NCBI GenBank assembly: GCA_026129185.1
Contig: JAHCIO010000021.1
Coordinates: 1-64,000, forward strand
Origin: Promineifilum sp019695075
GTDB taxonomy: Bacteria; Chloroflexota; Anaerolineae; Promineifilales; Promineifilaceae
DNA length: 64,000 nucleotides
Direction: 5' to 3'
The position numbers and the translations under genes were made by a program. The notes under the pieces were generated by a model that saw only the letters and a program-made list of their open reading frames with translations, did no database searches and was not told the origin of the DNA. Shown one piece after another: positions 7,188-18,512 of this stretch (positions are counted from its first letter, which is position 1; every line of letters starts with the position of its first letter).

Positions 7188-8172
7188 ATGACCGCCCAAC
7201 TCGATCTCTGGGAACACAGTTTGCTGGCGCAGGCGTATGCCCCGCTGGAAAACCGCCTGCGCCACGGCGCGGAACTGGTGGCCGGCAGCGCCCAATCGCG
7301 GCGCGCCTACGACCACTGCCGCGCCATCACCCGCGAACACAGCCGCACGTTCTTCATCGCCTCCAGCCTGATGCGGGCCGAGCACCGCCGCGCCATCCAG
7401 GCGCTCTATGCCTTCTGCCGCATCAGTGACGACATCGTTGACCGCAACGACGGCGACAGGCCGGCCGACCTGCGCGCCTGGCGGCAGCGCAGCCTGAGCA
7501 GCCACCCCGGCAGCGACGATCTCGTCGCCCTGGCCTGGGCCGACACCTGCGCCCGCTACCACGTCCCGCGGCAGTACGCCGAGCAGCTACTCGACGGCGT
7601 CGCCGGCGACCTAGAGGCGACGCGCTACGCCACTTTCGCCGACCTGTCGCGCTACTGCTATGCCGTGGCCTCGACCGTCGGCCTGATGGTCATGCACATC
7701 GTCGGCTACACCGGCAAGGAGGCCATTCCCTACGCCGTCAAGCTGGGCGTGGCCCTGCAGATGACCAACATCCTGCGCGACGTGGCCGAGGACCGGCGCA
7801 ACGGCCGCCTCTACCTGCCCACCGCAGAACTGGCCGCCTTCGGCCTGGGCGAGGCCGACATCGCCGCCGGCCGCCGCGACGACCGCTGGCGCGCCTTCAT
7901 GCGCTTCCAGATCGAGCGCACGCGGCAGCTCTACGCCGAGGCGCTGCCGGGCATCGCCCTGCTGGGCGGCAGTAGCCGCTTCGCCATCCAGGCCGCGGCC
8001 GAGCTATACGCCGCCATCCTCGACGACATCGAAGCCCACGACTACGACGTCTTCAGCCGCCGCGCGCGCACGAACGACAGCCGCAAGTTGCGTCTACTAC
8101 CCGGCATCTGGCGGCGCGCCCGCGCTGCCCGGCCGGAGCTTTTGGAACCTGTGGAGAGGGAGCACACCAACA

Positions 8173-8180
<8 letters not shown>
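7188..8180 (+). CDS. crtB: Phytoene synthase
   Basis: The 330-residue protein joins two geranylgeranyl diphosphates to phytoene, the first committed step of C40 carotenoids. Both prenyl-diphosphate/Mg-binding motifs are present: SDDIVDRNDGD and RDVAEDRRNGRLYLP, the latter typical of squalene/phytoene synthases. The start at 7188 is set by an ideal AAGGAGAG; an upstream in-frame start at 7152 lies inside a leader hairpin and is unlikely. It is the first gene of a four-gene operon, overlapping crtI by eight bases. Confidence 0.94.
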
Positions 8181-9711
<1,531 letters not shown>

Positions 9712-9712
9712 C

Positions 9713-11047
9713 ATGACCACCGGCTGCCCCCTGCCCGAAGCCGGCCCGGAAACCGGCCTCCACGTCCTGAAGGGCCTGGCCCGCGAGCGCTCGCTGCTGA
9801 CCGCGCTGGAGATCATGCGCGCCGAAGTCGGCCCGGCCTTTCGCATCACCCTGCCCGGCTTCCAGCCGGCCGTCCTCGTCGGGGCGGACAGCAACAAGCA
9901 GATCATGGTCTCGCAGCGCGAGCATCTTAACTTTCGCAGCGAGACCGACCCGGTGACCAAGCTGCTGCGCCACGGCGTGCTGGTGGAAGACGGCGACGCC
10001 CACGCCCGCCTGCGCGGCCATATGGAGCCGGTGCTGCTGAAGCCGCAGGTCGTCCACCATGTGCCGCGGATGCTGGCCTACACCGACCAGGTGACCGAGG
10101 CCTGGGCCGACGGCTCTGTGCGCGACATGCTCGTCGAGATGCGCCGGCTGGCGCTGCTCATCTTCATGGGCACACTGGTCGATGTCGAGTTCGGCCCCGA
10201 TCTGGAGCGGCTGTGGCGGCCGATCCTGCGGGCCATCAAGTACATCTCGCCCGGTCTGTGGATCGTCCTGCCCAACATGCCCCGCTTCGGCTACCAGGCC
10301 GCGCTGGATCAACTCGACGCTTACCTCTACGGCCTCATCCGCCAGCGGCGGGCGCAACTGGCCGGCGCGCCGCCGGCCGAAACCGCCGGCACGGCCCGCG
10401 ACCTGCTGACCCAGCTCGTACGCGCGCCGGAGATGACCGACGACCTCATCCGCGACCAGATTCTGACGATGCTCATCGCCGGCCACGACACCAGCACGGC
10501 GCTGCTGGCCTGGGCGCTGCATCTGCTGAGCGTCCACCCGGACGTGATGGCCCGCGCCGTGGCCGAGGTCGATGCCGTCCTGGGCCGCGACGCGCCCACG
10601 GCGGCCAACGTTGAGCACCTGGAGTATCTCGACGCGGTCATCAAGGAAGCGCTGCGCCTCTACCCGCCCATCCACGTCGGCAACCGCATCGTCGCCGACG
10701 ACACCGTCATCGCCGGCTACGAGATCAGCGCCGGCACGCGGCTGATGGCATCGATCTACCTGACCCACCGCGACGAACGCTACTGGGACGCGCCGGCGGA
10801 GTTCCGCCCGGCCCGCTTCGCCCGCGAGGCCGAGCGGCCGGCGGCCTTCACCTACGTGCCCTTCGGCGGCGGGCCGCGCGTCTGCATCGGCGCGACCTTC
10901 GCCCAAGTGGAGGCCAAGGTCGTCCTGGGGCGCATTTTGCAGCGTTTCGCGTTGGCCGGCGCCGGCCGCCAGGTTCACGCCTACATGGGCGCGACGCTGG
11001 AGCCGCACCCCGGCGTCTTCCTGCGCGTGCGGCGGAGGCGCGCATGA
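9713..11047 (+). CDS. Cytochrome P450 in the carotenoid operon, probable ring hydroxylase
   Basis: A soluble bacterial-type P450 of 444 residues. The I-helix AGHDTSTALLAWAL, the EALR of the ExxR motif, and the haem loop FGGGPRVCIG (axial Cys 391) are intact. It sits one base after crtI and overlaps the lycopene cyclase gene by four bases. In Thermus, CYP175A1 hydroxylates beta-carotene to zeaxanthin and also belongs to a carotenoid locus; a beta-ring hydroxylase is therefore the simplest job here, acting after the downstream cyclase. Redox partners are not encoded nearby. Product assignment is inference; P450 membership is certain. Confidence 0.9.
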   Translation: MTTGCPLPEAGPETGLHVLKGLARERSLLTALEIMRAEVGPAFRITLPGFQPAVLVGADSNKQIMVSQREHLNFRSETDPVTKLLRHGVLVEDGDAHARLRGHMEPVLLKPQVVHHVPRMLAYTDQVTEAWADGSVRDMLVEMRRLALLIFMGTLVDVEFGPDLERLWRPILRAIKYISPGLWIVLPNMPRFGYQAALDQLDAYLYGLIRQRRAQLAGAPPAETAGTARDLLTQLVRAPEMTDDLIRDQILTMLIAGHDTSTALLAWALHLLSVHPDVMARAVAEVDAVLGRDAPTAANVEHLEYLDAVIKEALRLYPPIHVGNRIVADDTVIAGYEISAGTRLMASIYLTHRDERYWDAPAEFRPARFAREAERPAAFTYVPFGGGPRVCIGATFAQVEAKVVLGRILQRFALAGAGRQVHAYMGATLEPHPGVFLRVRRRRA

Positions 11048-11892
11048 CCTACTTCGGCTTCCTGGGGTGGTTTCTGGTGCTGCCCATCGTTGCGCTGGCG
11101 GCCGTGGCCTTGTGGGATCAACGGCGCGGCCGGGCCATTCCCACCGCCCTGAGCGCGACGCCCCTGTGGCTGGCCATCGCCCTGCATGTGCTCATCGCCC
11201 TCGTCTACACGACGCCGTGGGACAACTACCTCGTGGCCACGAGCGTGTGGTGGTACAACCCGGCGCTCGTCACCGGCATCACCCTGGGCTGGGTGCCTAT
11301 CGAGGAGTACACCTTCTTCGTCGTCCAGCCGATTCTGGCCGGGCTGTGGCTGGGTTTTCTGGCGCGCCGGCTGAAGATTTCGGAGGAGCCGTTGCGGCCG
11401 GGCCTGCGCCTCTGGTCGGCGGCCGGCCTGGGCGCGCTGTGGCTGGTCATGCTGGCCCTGTTGCTGGCCGGCGGGCCGGCGTGGAACTACATGGGCCTCA
11501 TTCTGGTGTGGGCTTTGCCGCCGGTGGCCCTGCAACTGTTCTTCGGGGCCGACATCCTCTGGCGTCACCGCCGGCTGCTGCTGCTCAGCATCGGCGTGAT
11601 GACCCTCTACCTGGCCGCGGCTGATTCGCTGGCCATCGGCGGTTGGGGCATCTGGACCATCGACTCGGCCCAGTCGCTGCACCTGCTTCTCGGCGGCGTC
11701 CTGCCGCTGGAAGAGTTCGTCTTCTTCCTGATGACCAACGTCTTGCTGACCTTCGGCGTCGTCCTGCTGGTGGCGCGGGCCAGCCACGAACGCTTCGCCG
11801 CCCTGCGCCAGTGGCTACAGAGGTTAACGCAAAGAGAAGAATCTAACGCAAGGTACGCACTAGAAGCTAAGACGCAAGAGGAAGAGATTTAG
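11044..11892 (+). CDS. crtY: Lycopene cyclase, CrtYc-CrtYd fusion
   Basis: An integral membrane protein of 282 residues with two repeated cyclase domains. Each carries its motif: PWDNYLVATSVWWYNP and GWVPIEEYTFF in the first half, PLEEFVFFLMTNVLL in the second. These are the heteromeric CrtYc/CrtYd type known from actinobacteria and fused in fungi and some other bacteria. It would form beta rings from lycopene. The last thirty residues (QRLTQREESNARYALEAKTQ...) are not membrane-like and are encoded by an ACGCAAAG-type repeat, so the original stop was probably lost into repeat DNA. The ATG overlaps the P450 stop. Confidence 0.9.
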   Translation: MTYFGFLGWFLVLPIVALAAVALWDQRRGRAIPTALSATPLWLAIALHVLIALVYTTPWDNYLVATSVWWYNPALVTGITLGWVPIEEYTFFVVQPILAGLWLGFLARRLKISEEPLRPGLRLWSAAGLGALWLVMLALLLAGGPAWNYMGLILVWALPPVALQLFFGADILWRHRRLLLLSIGVMTLYLAAADSLAIGGWGIWTIDSAQSLHLLLGGVLPLEEFVFFLMTNVLLTFGVVLLVARASHERFAALRQWLQRLTQREESNARYALEAKTQEEEI

Positions 11893-11895
11893 CGT

Positions 11896-11929
11896 CAGGA
11901 CGCAAAGAGTTTTTCTTCTTTGCGTCCTG
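11896..11929. terminator. Bidirectional terminator between crtY and gltD
   Basis: CAGGACGCAAAGA and TCTTTGCGTCCTG form a 13-bp perfect stem around a T-rich loop. Larger flanking arms (AAGAGATTTA... and ...TAAATCTCTT, 11881-11960) extend the symmetry. It separates two convergent operons. The sequence belongs to the ACGCAAAG repeat type also seen at 32812-32914. Confidence 0.7.
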
Positions 11930-11958
11930 GCTTCCTGGCGTCTTTGCGTTAAATCTCT

Positions 11959-13440
11959 TTAAGGCAGGTTCGTCTCGCCCATGAGCCAGCGATCGACTTC
12001 GCGGGCGGCGGCGCGACCCTCGTGGATAGCCCAGACGACGAGGCTCTGGCCGCGGCGGGCATCGCCGGCGGCGAAGACGCCCGGCGCGTCGGTCTGGAAG
12101 CGGCCGTAGGGCGCGGCGATATTGCTGCGCCCGTCCACACTCGCGCCCAGTTGCGCCGGCAGCCCGCCCTCCGGCCCCAGGAAGCCCAGAGCCAGAACGA
12201 CCATCTGCGCCGGCCAGACGCGCTCCGTGCCGGGCACGGGATGGGGCGCGGGCCGGCCGTCGCCGTTGCTCGCCCAGGCCACGTCCACCGTCCGCAGGCC
12301 CGTCAGGCGGCCGTCTTCGCCCAGCAGCTCCACCGTTTGCACGCTGTAGGCGCGCGGATCGCTACCGAAGACGGCCGCGGCCTCGGCCTGGCCATAGTCC
12401 ATCTTATAGACGCGCGGCCACTGCGGCCACGGGTTGTCGGCCGCCCGCTCGGCCGGCGGCTGCGGCAAAATCTCGAACTGCACCAGGCTGCGCGCGCCGT
12501 GGCGCAGGGCCGTGGCCACGCAGTCGGTGCCCGTGTCGCCGCCGCCGATGACGATGACGTCCTTGCCGGCGGCCGACAGGTAGCCGCCGTCGGCGTGGCC
12601 GGAATCGAGCAGGCTGCGCGTGTTGCCGCGCAGGAAGTCCATGGCGAAGGCGACGCCGTCCAGGTCGCGGCCGGACACGCCCAGATCGCGCGGCCGGGTC
12701 GCCCCGGTGCAGAGCACGACGGCGTCGAACTCGCGCCGCAGGTCGCCGGCGGTGACGTCCTCGCCCACGGTCACGCCGCAGACGAAGCGAATGCCGCCGG
12801 CGCGCAGCACCTCGACACGGCGGGCGACCAGGTCTTTGCCCAACTTCATGTTGGGGATGCCGTACATCAGCAGGCCGCCGATGCGGTCGTCGCGCTCGAA
12901 GACGGTCACCTCGTGGCCGACGACGTTGAGTTGGTCGGCGCAGGCCAGCCCGGCTGGCCCGGAGCCGACAACGGCCACGCGCTTGCCCGTGCGGCGCGCC
13001 GGCGCGGCCGGCCGCACCCAGCCCTCGGCAAAGGCGCGGTCGATGATGGCGAACTCGATGCTTTTGATGGTCACGGGCGGGTCGGAGATGCCCAGCGTGC
13101 AGGCCGCCTCGCACGGCGCGGGGCAGACCAGACCGGTGAACTCCGGGAAGTTGTTGGTCTTGGCCAGCCGGTCATAGGCCTGTCGCCACAGACCGCGATA
13201 GACCAGGTCATTCCACTCCGGGATGAGGTTATTGACCGGGCAGCCGGAAGTCATGCCGTTGAGCAGCTGCCCCTTGTGACAGAAGGGGATGCCGCAATCC
13301 ATGCAGCGCGCCGCCTGGGTCTGCAAGCGCTCGTCGGGCAGGTGCAGGTGCAGCGGCTGCCAGTCGCCCAGGCGCTCGGCGATGGGCCGCTCGCCGGGGG
13401 TCTCGCGGGCAAAAGTCATAAAGCCTGTAATTTTGCTCAT
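11959..13440 (-). CDS. gltD: Glutamate synthase small subunit (GltD)
   Basis: The 493-residue protein has N-terminal cysteines for [4Fe-4S] clusters (ARCMDCGIPFCHKG, then CPVNNLIPEWNDLVYRG and CPAPCEAACTLG), an FAD-binding fold (VAVVGSGPAGLACADQL) and an NADPH-binding fold (VIVIGGGDTGTDCVATALRHG). It passes electrons from NADPH to the large subunit. ATG 13440 (MSKITGFM) matches the usual GltD start better than TTG 13449. It lies 69 bases after gltB, forming gltB-gltD. Confidence 0.95.
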   Translation of the reverse strand: MSKITGFMTFARETPGERPIAERLGDWQPLHLHLPDERLQTQAARCMDCGIPFCHKGQLLNGMTSGCPVNNLIPEWNDLVYRGLWRQAYDRLAKTNNFPEFTGLVCPAPCEAACTLGISDPPVTIKSIEFAIIDRAFAEGWVRPAAPARRTGKRVAVVGSGPAGLACADQLNVVGHEVTVFERDDRIGGLLMYGIPNMKLGKDLVARRVEVLRAGGIRFVCGVTVGEDVTAGDLRREFDAVVLCTGATRPRDLGVSGRDLDGVAFAMDFLRGNTRSLLDSGHADGGYLSAAGKDVIVIGGGDTGTDCVATALRHGARSLVQFEILPQPPAERAADNPWPQWPRVYKMDYGQAEAAAVFGSDPRAYSVQTVELLGEDGRLTGLRTVDVAWASNGDGRPAPHPVPGTERVWPAQMVVLALGFLGPEGGLPAQLGASVDGRSNIAAPYGRFQTDAPGVFAAGDARRGQSLVVWAIHEGRAAAREVDRWLMGETNLP

Positions 13441-13509
13441 AGCATTCAATTAAATTAGGAATCTAGGCAAAGGGCAGGCAAGCGCCTCTGAATTCCTAAT
13501 TCTTAATTC

Positions 13510-16500
13510 CTAATTTCCCCCCACCCGCGCCAGGTCGCGGCGGTTGGCCTCGAAGGCGGCCATGACGGCCTCGTCGCCCGACAGGCCGGCCGCCTCGGCC
13601 TCGGCCAGGGCGCGCAACACGCGGCTATAGTCCTTCGGCAAGACCTTGACGAACCGCGCGCGGGCCGTTTCCCACTCGCCCACCAGATGCCAGGCCACGG
13701 TGCTGCCGGTGTAGACGGCATGCTTCCAGACCATGTCGTTGAGTTCGCGGGCGTCATCGTCGTCCAGAGGCAGCAGTTCGACCATGTCGGCGTTGCAGCG
13801 GCCGGCGAAACTCCCATCGGCGTCCAGCACGTAGGCGATGCCGCCGGACATGCCCGCGGCGAAGTTGCGCCCCGTCGGCCCCAGCACGGCCACGCGCCCG
13901 CCGGTCATGTACTCGCAGCCGTGGTCGCCGACGGCCTCGACGACAGCCACCGCGCCGCTGTTGCGCACGGCGAAGCGCTCCCCGGCCGCGCCGCGGATGT
14001 AGGCCTCGCCGCCTGTGGCTCCATAGAAAGCCACGTTGCCGATGATGATGTTGTCCTGCGGCGCGAAGACCGTGCCCGCCGGCGGCTTGACGATGAGCTT
14101 GCCGCCCGACAGCCCCTTGGCGACGTAGTCGTTGGCGTCGCCCTCCAGCGTGAAGGTGACGCCCGGCGGCAGGAAGGCGGCGAAGCTCTGCCCGGCCGAT
14201 CCCTGGAAGGTCAGCCGGATAGTGTCCTCCGGCAGCCCCTCCGGGCCGTGGCGGCGGGCGATCTCGCCGGCCAGAATCGTGCCGACGGTGCGGTGGATAT
14301 TGCGGATGGGCAGCGTGGCCGCGACGGGCGCGCCGCCGGCCAGCGCCGGGGCGCACAGGTCAAGCAGCGTTGTCCGGTCGAGGCTGTGCTCCAGGCCGTG
14401 GTCTTGCGCCCGCGCCCCAATGTGGCCGACCTCCGGCCCCACGTCCGGGCGGTAGAGCAGCGCCGACAGATCGAGCTTGCCGGCCTTGTGGTGGGCCAGC
14501 TCGTCGCGGACGGTTAGCAGGTCGGTGCGGCCGACCAGATCATCGAGGGAACGCACGCCCAGCGCGGCCATGTGCTCGCGCACGTCCTCGGCGATGAAGC
14601 GCATGAAGTTGACCACGTGCTCCGGCTTGCCGGCAAAGCGGCGGCGCAACTCCGGGTTCTGTGTGGCCACGCCGACCGGGCAGGTGTCCAGATGGCAGAC
14701 GCGCATCATGACGCAGCCCATCGCCACCAGCGGGCCGGTGGCGAAGCCGAACTCCTCCGCCCCCAGCAGCGCGGCGATGACCACGTCGCGGCCGGTCTTG
14801 AGCTGGCCGTCCGTCTCCAGACGCACGCGGCTGCGCAGGTTGTTGAGCACCAGGGTCTGATGTGTCTCGGCCAGCCCCAACTCCCACGGCAGCCCGGCGT
14901 GCTTGATGCTCGACACCGGCGACGCGCCCGTGCCGCCGTCGTGGCCGCTGATGAGGATGACGTCGGCATGACCCTTGGCCACGCCCGCGGCGATCGTGCC
15001 CACGCCGACCTCGGACACGAGCTTGACGTTGATGCGCGCCGCCGGGTTGGCGCTCTTAAGGTCGTAGATGAGTTGGGCCAGGTCTTCGATGGAGTAGATG
15101 TCGTGGTGGGGCGGCGGCGAGATGAGGCCGACGCCCGGCGTCGAATGGCGCACGCGGGCGATCCACGGGTAGACCTTGTGGCCGGGCAACTGGCCGCCCT
15201 CGCCCGGCTTGGCCCCCTGGGCCATTTTGATCTGAATCTCCTGGGCGTGGCTGAGGTACTCAATGGTGACGCCGAAACGGCCGCTGGCCACCTGCTTAAT
15301 GGCGCTCATGCGCGAGTCGCCGCCGGCGTCGGGGACGTAGCGGGCCGGGTCTTCGCCGCCCTCGCCGGTGTTGCTCTTGCCACCGACGCGATTCATGGCG
15401 ATGGCCAGCGTCTCATGGGCCTCGCGGCTGATGGAACCATAGGACATGGCCCCGGTCTTGAAACGGCGCAGGATGACCTCGACCGGCTCGACCTCGTCCA
15501 GCGGCACGGGCGTGGGCGCGAAGTTGAACTCCAGCAGCGCCCGCAGTGTGGCCAGATGCGTCTCGCGGGCGTGGACTTCGTCGGCGTACTGCTTGTAGGC
15601 GCGAAAGTCGCCGCTCCGGACAGCGTGTTGCAGCTTGTGGATGGTGGACGGGTTGAACAAGTGGAACTCGCCGCCATTGCGATACTGGTAGCGCCCGCCA
15701 ACCTCCAGCGTGTGGCCGTTGGCGGGGCGCTCCGGGTAGGCCGCGGCGTGGCGCTCGGCCGCCTCGGCGGCCAGCACGTCCATGTCCGCCCCTTCAATGC
15801 GCGTCGGCGTGCCGCTGAAGTAGCGATCGACGACGGCGCGGCTGAGGCCCAGCGCCTCGAAGATCTGCGCCCCGTGGTAGCTCTGCACGGTGCTGATGCC
15901 CATCTTGGAGATGGTCTTGACGACGCCCTTGGCCGCGGCCTTCAGGTACTTGGTCACGGCCGTCTCGTATTCCACATCCAGCAGCCGCCGGGCAATCAGA
16001 TCGTGGAGCGTCTCGAAAGCCAGATAGGGGTTGACCGCGTCGGCCCCGTAGCCGACCAGGCAGGCGTAGTGGTGGACTTCACGCGGCTCGCCCGACTCGA
16101 CCAGCAGGCTGACCCGCGTGCGCGCGCCGGCAGCGATGAGGTGCTCGTGCAGCGCGGAAACGGCCAGCAGCGCCGGAATGGGCGCGCGCGCCCGGCCGAC
16201 GCCCCGGTCGGACAGGATGAGCAGGTTCGCGCCGGCGGCCACGGCCTCGTCGGCAGCGGCGCATAGCTCGGCCAGCGCCGCCGTCAGCGCCGCGCCGTCG
16301 CCCCCGGCCGGGTAGAGAATCGGCAGCGTCGTCGCGCGGAAGCCGGGCGCGCGAATGGCGCGCAGCCTGGCCAACTCGGCGTTGGTCAGCAGCGGCGACG
16401 GAATGCGGATGCGGCGGCAGTCCTCTGGCCGCGGGTTCAGCAAGTCCCCCTCCGCGCCGAGCAGCATCGTGCTACTGGTCACCAACTCCTCGCGGATGGC

Positions 16501-18159
16501 GTCGATGGGCGGGTTGGTAACCTGGGCGAAGAGCTGGCGGAAGTAGTTGTAGAGCAGTTGCGGCCGCTCCGACAGCACGGCCACCGGCGTGTCGTCGCCC
16601 ATCGAGCCGAGCGGTTCGACGCCGTCGCGGGCCATCGGAGCCATGATCAGGCGTAGGTCTTCAAAGGTATAGCCAAAGGCGTGCTGGCGGATGGTCACGG
16701 TGTCGTGGTCAGGCACGGGTTCGTCCCCGGCCGCGGGCAGCGCCGCCAGCGGCCGCAGGTACTCATCCAACCAGTCGCCGTAGGGCCGGGCCGCGGCGAT
16801 GGTCTCCTTTAGCTCCTCGTCGGCGACAATGCGGCCGGCGGCCGTGTCCACCAGCAGCATGCGCCCCGGCTGCAAGCGCCCCTTGTGCAGCACCTGCTCC
16901 GGCGGGATGTCGAGCACGCCCACCTCCGAGGCTAGGATGACCCGGTCATCGGCGGTGACGGTGTAGCGCGCCGGCCGCAGCCCGTTGCGGTCGAGCACCG
17001 CGCCGACGAGCGCGCCGTCGCTGAAGACGATAGCCGCCGGGCCGTCCCACGGCTCCATCAGAGCGCTGTGGTAGGCGTAGAAGGCGCGCTTGGCCGCGCT
17101 CATACCGGCGTACTTCTCCCACGGCTCCGGGATCATCATCATGAGCGCTTCCGGCAGCGAGCGGCCGGCCAGCACCAGGAACTCCAGGGCATTGTCGAAC
17201 ATGGCCGAATCGGTGCCGTCCTCGTCAATGACGGGCAGCACGCGGGCCAGGTCGGGGCCAAAGGCGGCCGAGCGGAAGAGCGCCTGCCGCGCCTTGATGG
17301 CGTTGACGTTGCCGCGAATGGTGTTGATCTCGCCGTTGTGGGCCAGGATGCGGTTGGGGTGGGCGCGCTTCCAGGCGGGGAAAGTGTTGGTCGAGAAGCG
17401 CGAATGGACGAGAGCGATAGCCGAATCGAAGCGCGGGTCGGACAGGTCGGGAAAGTAGCCGCGCAGTTGCTCGGCCAGGAGCATGCCCTTATAGACCAGC
17501 GTGCGCGACGACAGACTGGCGACGTAGAAGACCTGCGCGCCGTCAGCCGGCGAGTCGATGACCCGCTCGGCCAGCCGGCGCAGGACGAAGAGCGCCCGCT
17601 CGAAGGCCAGGCCATCGGTGGCCTCGTCCGCGGCCGGGCCGCGGCCGATGAACACCTGGCGCATGACCGGCTCGCTGGCCAGGGCCGTGGCCCCCAGGTC
17701 GCGGTTGTCGGTCGGCACGTCGCGCCAGCCCAGCAGCGCGTGCCCCTCGGCGGCGACGAGGCCGGCCAGTTGCCGCTCGCAGGCCGCTCGTCGCGCCGCG
17801 TCGCGCGGCAGGAAGAGCATGCCGACGCCATACTCGCCCGGCGGCGGCAGGTGGAAGCCAAGGCGGGCGGCCTCGGCGGCGAAAAAGGCGTGGGGAAGTT
17901 GGGTGAGAATGCCGGCCCCGTCGCCGGTGTTCGGCTCGGAGCCACGCGCGCCGCGGTGGCTGAGGTTGTCCAGCACCGTCAGCGCGTCGGCGACGATGGC
18001 GTGCGACCGCCGGCCCTTGACGTGGGCGACAAAGCCGGTGCCACAGGCATCGTGCTCAAAGCGAGGATCGTACAAGCCCTGCTGGGCAGGGCCTTCGCCG
18101 GAAGCTGCGTCTTGCTCCGGCGGTTGTTGTCCACTTTTGCGCCTTTTGGAACGCCCCAT
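13510..18159 (-). CDS. gltB: Glutamate synthase large subunit (GltB)
   Basis: At 1549 residues this is a full-length GltB. A short propeptide precedes the class II amidotransferase Cys (HDACGTGFVA, Cys 39), which should become the N-terminal nucleophile after processing. The central and FMN domains follow, with the [3Fe-4S] cluster motif CVMMRVCHLDTCPVG encoded near 14668-14712, and the C-terminal GXGXG beta-helix region (GGRVAVLGPTGRNFAAGMSGG). It makes two glutamates from glutamine and 2-oxoglutarate. ATG 18159 is chosen over 18207 because GAGGAGA precedes it. Divergent from amt. Confidence 0.96.
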   Translation of the reverse strand: MGRSKRRKSGQQPPEQDAASGEGPAQQGLYDPRFEHDACGTGFVAHVKGRRSHAIVADALTVLDNLSHRGARGSEPNTGDGAGILTQLPHAFFAAEAARLGFHLPPPGEYGVGMLFLPRDAARRAACERQLAGLVAAEGHALLGWRDVPTDNRDLGATALASEPVMRQVFIGRGPAADEATDGLAFERALFVLRRLAERVIDSPADGAQVFYVASLSSRTLVYKGMLLAEQLRGYFPDLSDPRFDSAIALVHSRFSTNTFPAWKRAHPNRILAHNGEINTIRGNVNAIKARQALFRSAAFGPDLARVLPVIDEDGTDSAMFDNALEFLVLAGRSLPEALMMMIPEPWEKYAGMSAAKRAFYAYHSALMEPWDGPAAIVFSDGALVGAVLDRNGLRPARYTVTADDRVILASEVGVLDIPPEQVLHKGRLQPGRMLLVDTAAGRIVADEELKETIAAARPYGDWLDEYLRPLAALPAAGDEPVPDHDTVTIRQHAFGYTFEDLRLIMAPMARDGVEPLGSMGDDTPVAVLSERPQLLYNYFRQLFAQVTNPPIDAIREELVTSSTMLLGAEGDLLNPRPEDCRRIRIPSPLLTNAELARLRAIRAPGFRATTLPILYPAGGDGAALTAALAELCAAADEAVAAGANLLILSDRGVGRARAPIPALLAVSALHEHLIAAGARTRVSLLVESGEPREVHHYACLVGYGADAVNPYLAFETLHDLIARRLLDVEYETAVTKYLKAAAKGVVKTISKMGISTVQSYHGAQIFEALGLSRAVVDRYFSGTPTRIEGADMDVLAAEAAERHAAAYPERPANGHTLEVGGRYQYRNGGEFHLFNPSTIHKLQHAVRSGDFRAYKQYADEVHARETHLATLRALLEFNFAPTPVPLDEVEPVEVILRRFKTGAMSYGSISREAHETLAIAMNRVGGKSNTGEGGEDPARYVPDAGGDSRMSAIKQVASGRFGVTIEYLSHAQEIQIKMAQGAKPGEGGQLPGHKVYPWIARVRHSTPGVGLISPPPHHDIYSIEDLAQLIYDLKSANPAARINVKLVSEVGVGTIAAGVAKGHADVILISGHDGGTGASPVSSIKHAGLPWELGLAETHQTLVLNNLRSRVRLETDGQLKTGRDVVIAALLGAEEFGFATGPLVAMGCVMMRVCHLDTCPVGVATQNPELRRRFAGKPEHVVNFMRFIAEDVREHMAALGVRSLDDLVGRTDLLTVRDELAHHKAGKLDLSALLYRPDVGPEVGHIGARAQDHGLEHSLDRTTLLDLCAPALAGGAPVAATLPIRNIHRTVGTILAGEIARRHGPEGLPEDTIRLTFQGSAGQSFAAFLPPGVTFTLEGDANDYVAKGLSGGKLIVKPPAGTVFAPQDNIIIGNVAFYGATGGEAYIRGAAGERFAVRNSGAVAVVEAVGDHGCEYMTGGRVAVLGPTGRNFAAGMSGGIAYVLDADGSFAGRCNADMVELLPLDDDDARELNDMVWKHAVYTGSTVAWHLVGEWETARARFVKVLPKDYSRVLRALAEAEAAGLSGDEAVMAAFEANRRDLARVGGN

Positions 18160-18384
18160 CTTCTTCTCCTCGTGGTCTTCATGGTCGCCTTGCGGCGAGC
18201 TGGGCATTCACGGCGAACGCCGCGGCCGGCTCTTAATGTGCAAAATGCGTCACCTTCTCAGGCAACGCCGTATGTTCACCCCGTAGTGTATCGCGCCCGC
18301 ACCCGGCCTTCTTGGGGCACTTTGCACGAAACAACACTCTGAACTTTATGATCTTTAGACGTTTTGCGGCGGCGCGGCATCATG
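18160..18384. other. gltB-amt intergenic control region (gltB side)
   Basis: No gene is seen. The region must hold the gltB promoter on the minus strand; a weak TACACT-like -10 around 18282-18290 is the best I find, without a matching -35. The first 50 bases carry the phrase ATGAAGACCACGAGGAGAAG, which supplies the gltB ribosome binding site. Confidence 0.4.
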
Positions 18385-18390
18385 TATGAT
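18385..18390 (+). promoter_or_regulatory. Candidate amt promoter -10 box
   Basis: TATGAT preceded by a T-rich TTTTGC 17 bases upstream (18362-18367). The -35 match is poor, as expected for an activator-dependent nitrogen promoter. Transcription would start near 18397. Confidence 0.4.
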
Positions 18391-18452
18391 TCAGGCTTGT
18401 GATTAGTGGCGGCCACGGGCTGCCGACAACAGAATCATTGTTTTGGGCCAGG

Positions 18453-18492
18453 ACGCCTCTCATCCCGCCACGCGGGTTGACGAGGCGTTTTT
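18453..18492 (+). terminator. Terminator-like hairpin inside the amt leader
   Basis: ACGCCTC pairs with GAGGCGT; inside it TCA pairs with TGA and CCCGC with GCGGG around the loop CAC, with one mismatch and one bulge. The stem is followed by TTTTT. No upstream plus-strand gene exists, so this terminator lies in the leader of amt itself. Confidence 0.65.
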
Positions 18493-18494
18493 GC

Positions 18495-18512
18495 GTTCAT
18501 GGGTACATGAAC
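18495..18512 (+). promoter_or_regulatory. Second hairpin in the amt leader
   Basis: GTTCATG and CATGAAC form a perfect 7-bp stem around GGTA, starting two bases after the T-run of the preceding terminator-like hairpin. Confidence 0.45.

Noticed and set aside
14572..16266. 564-residue plus-strand frame opposite gltB
   Set aside because: Antisense shadow of gltB with no recognisable domain and no ribosome binding site.
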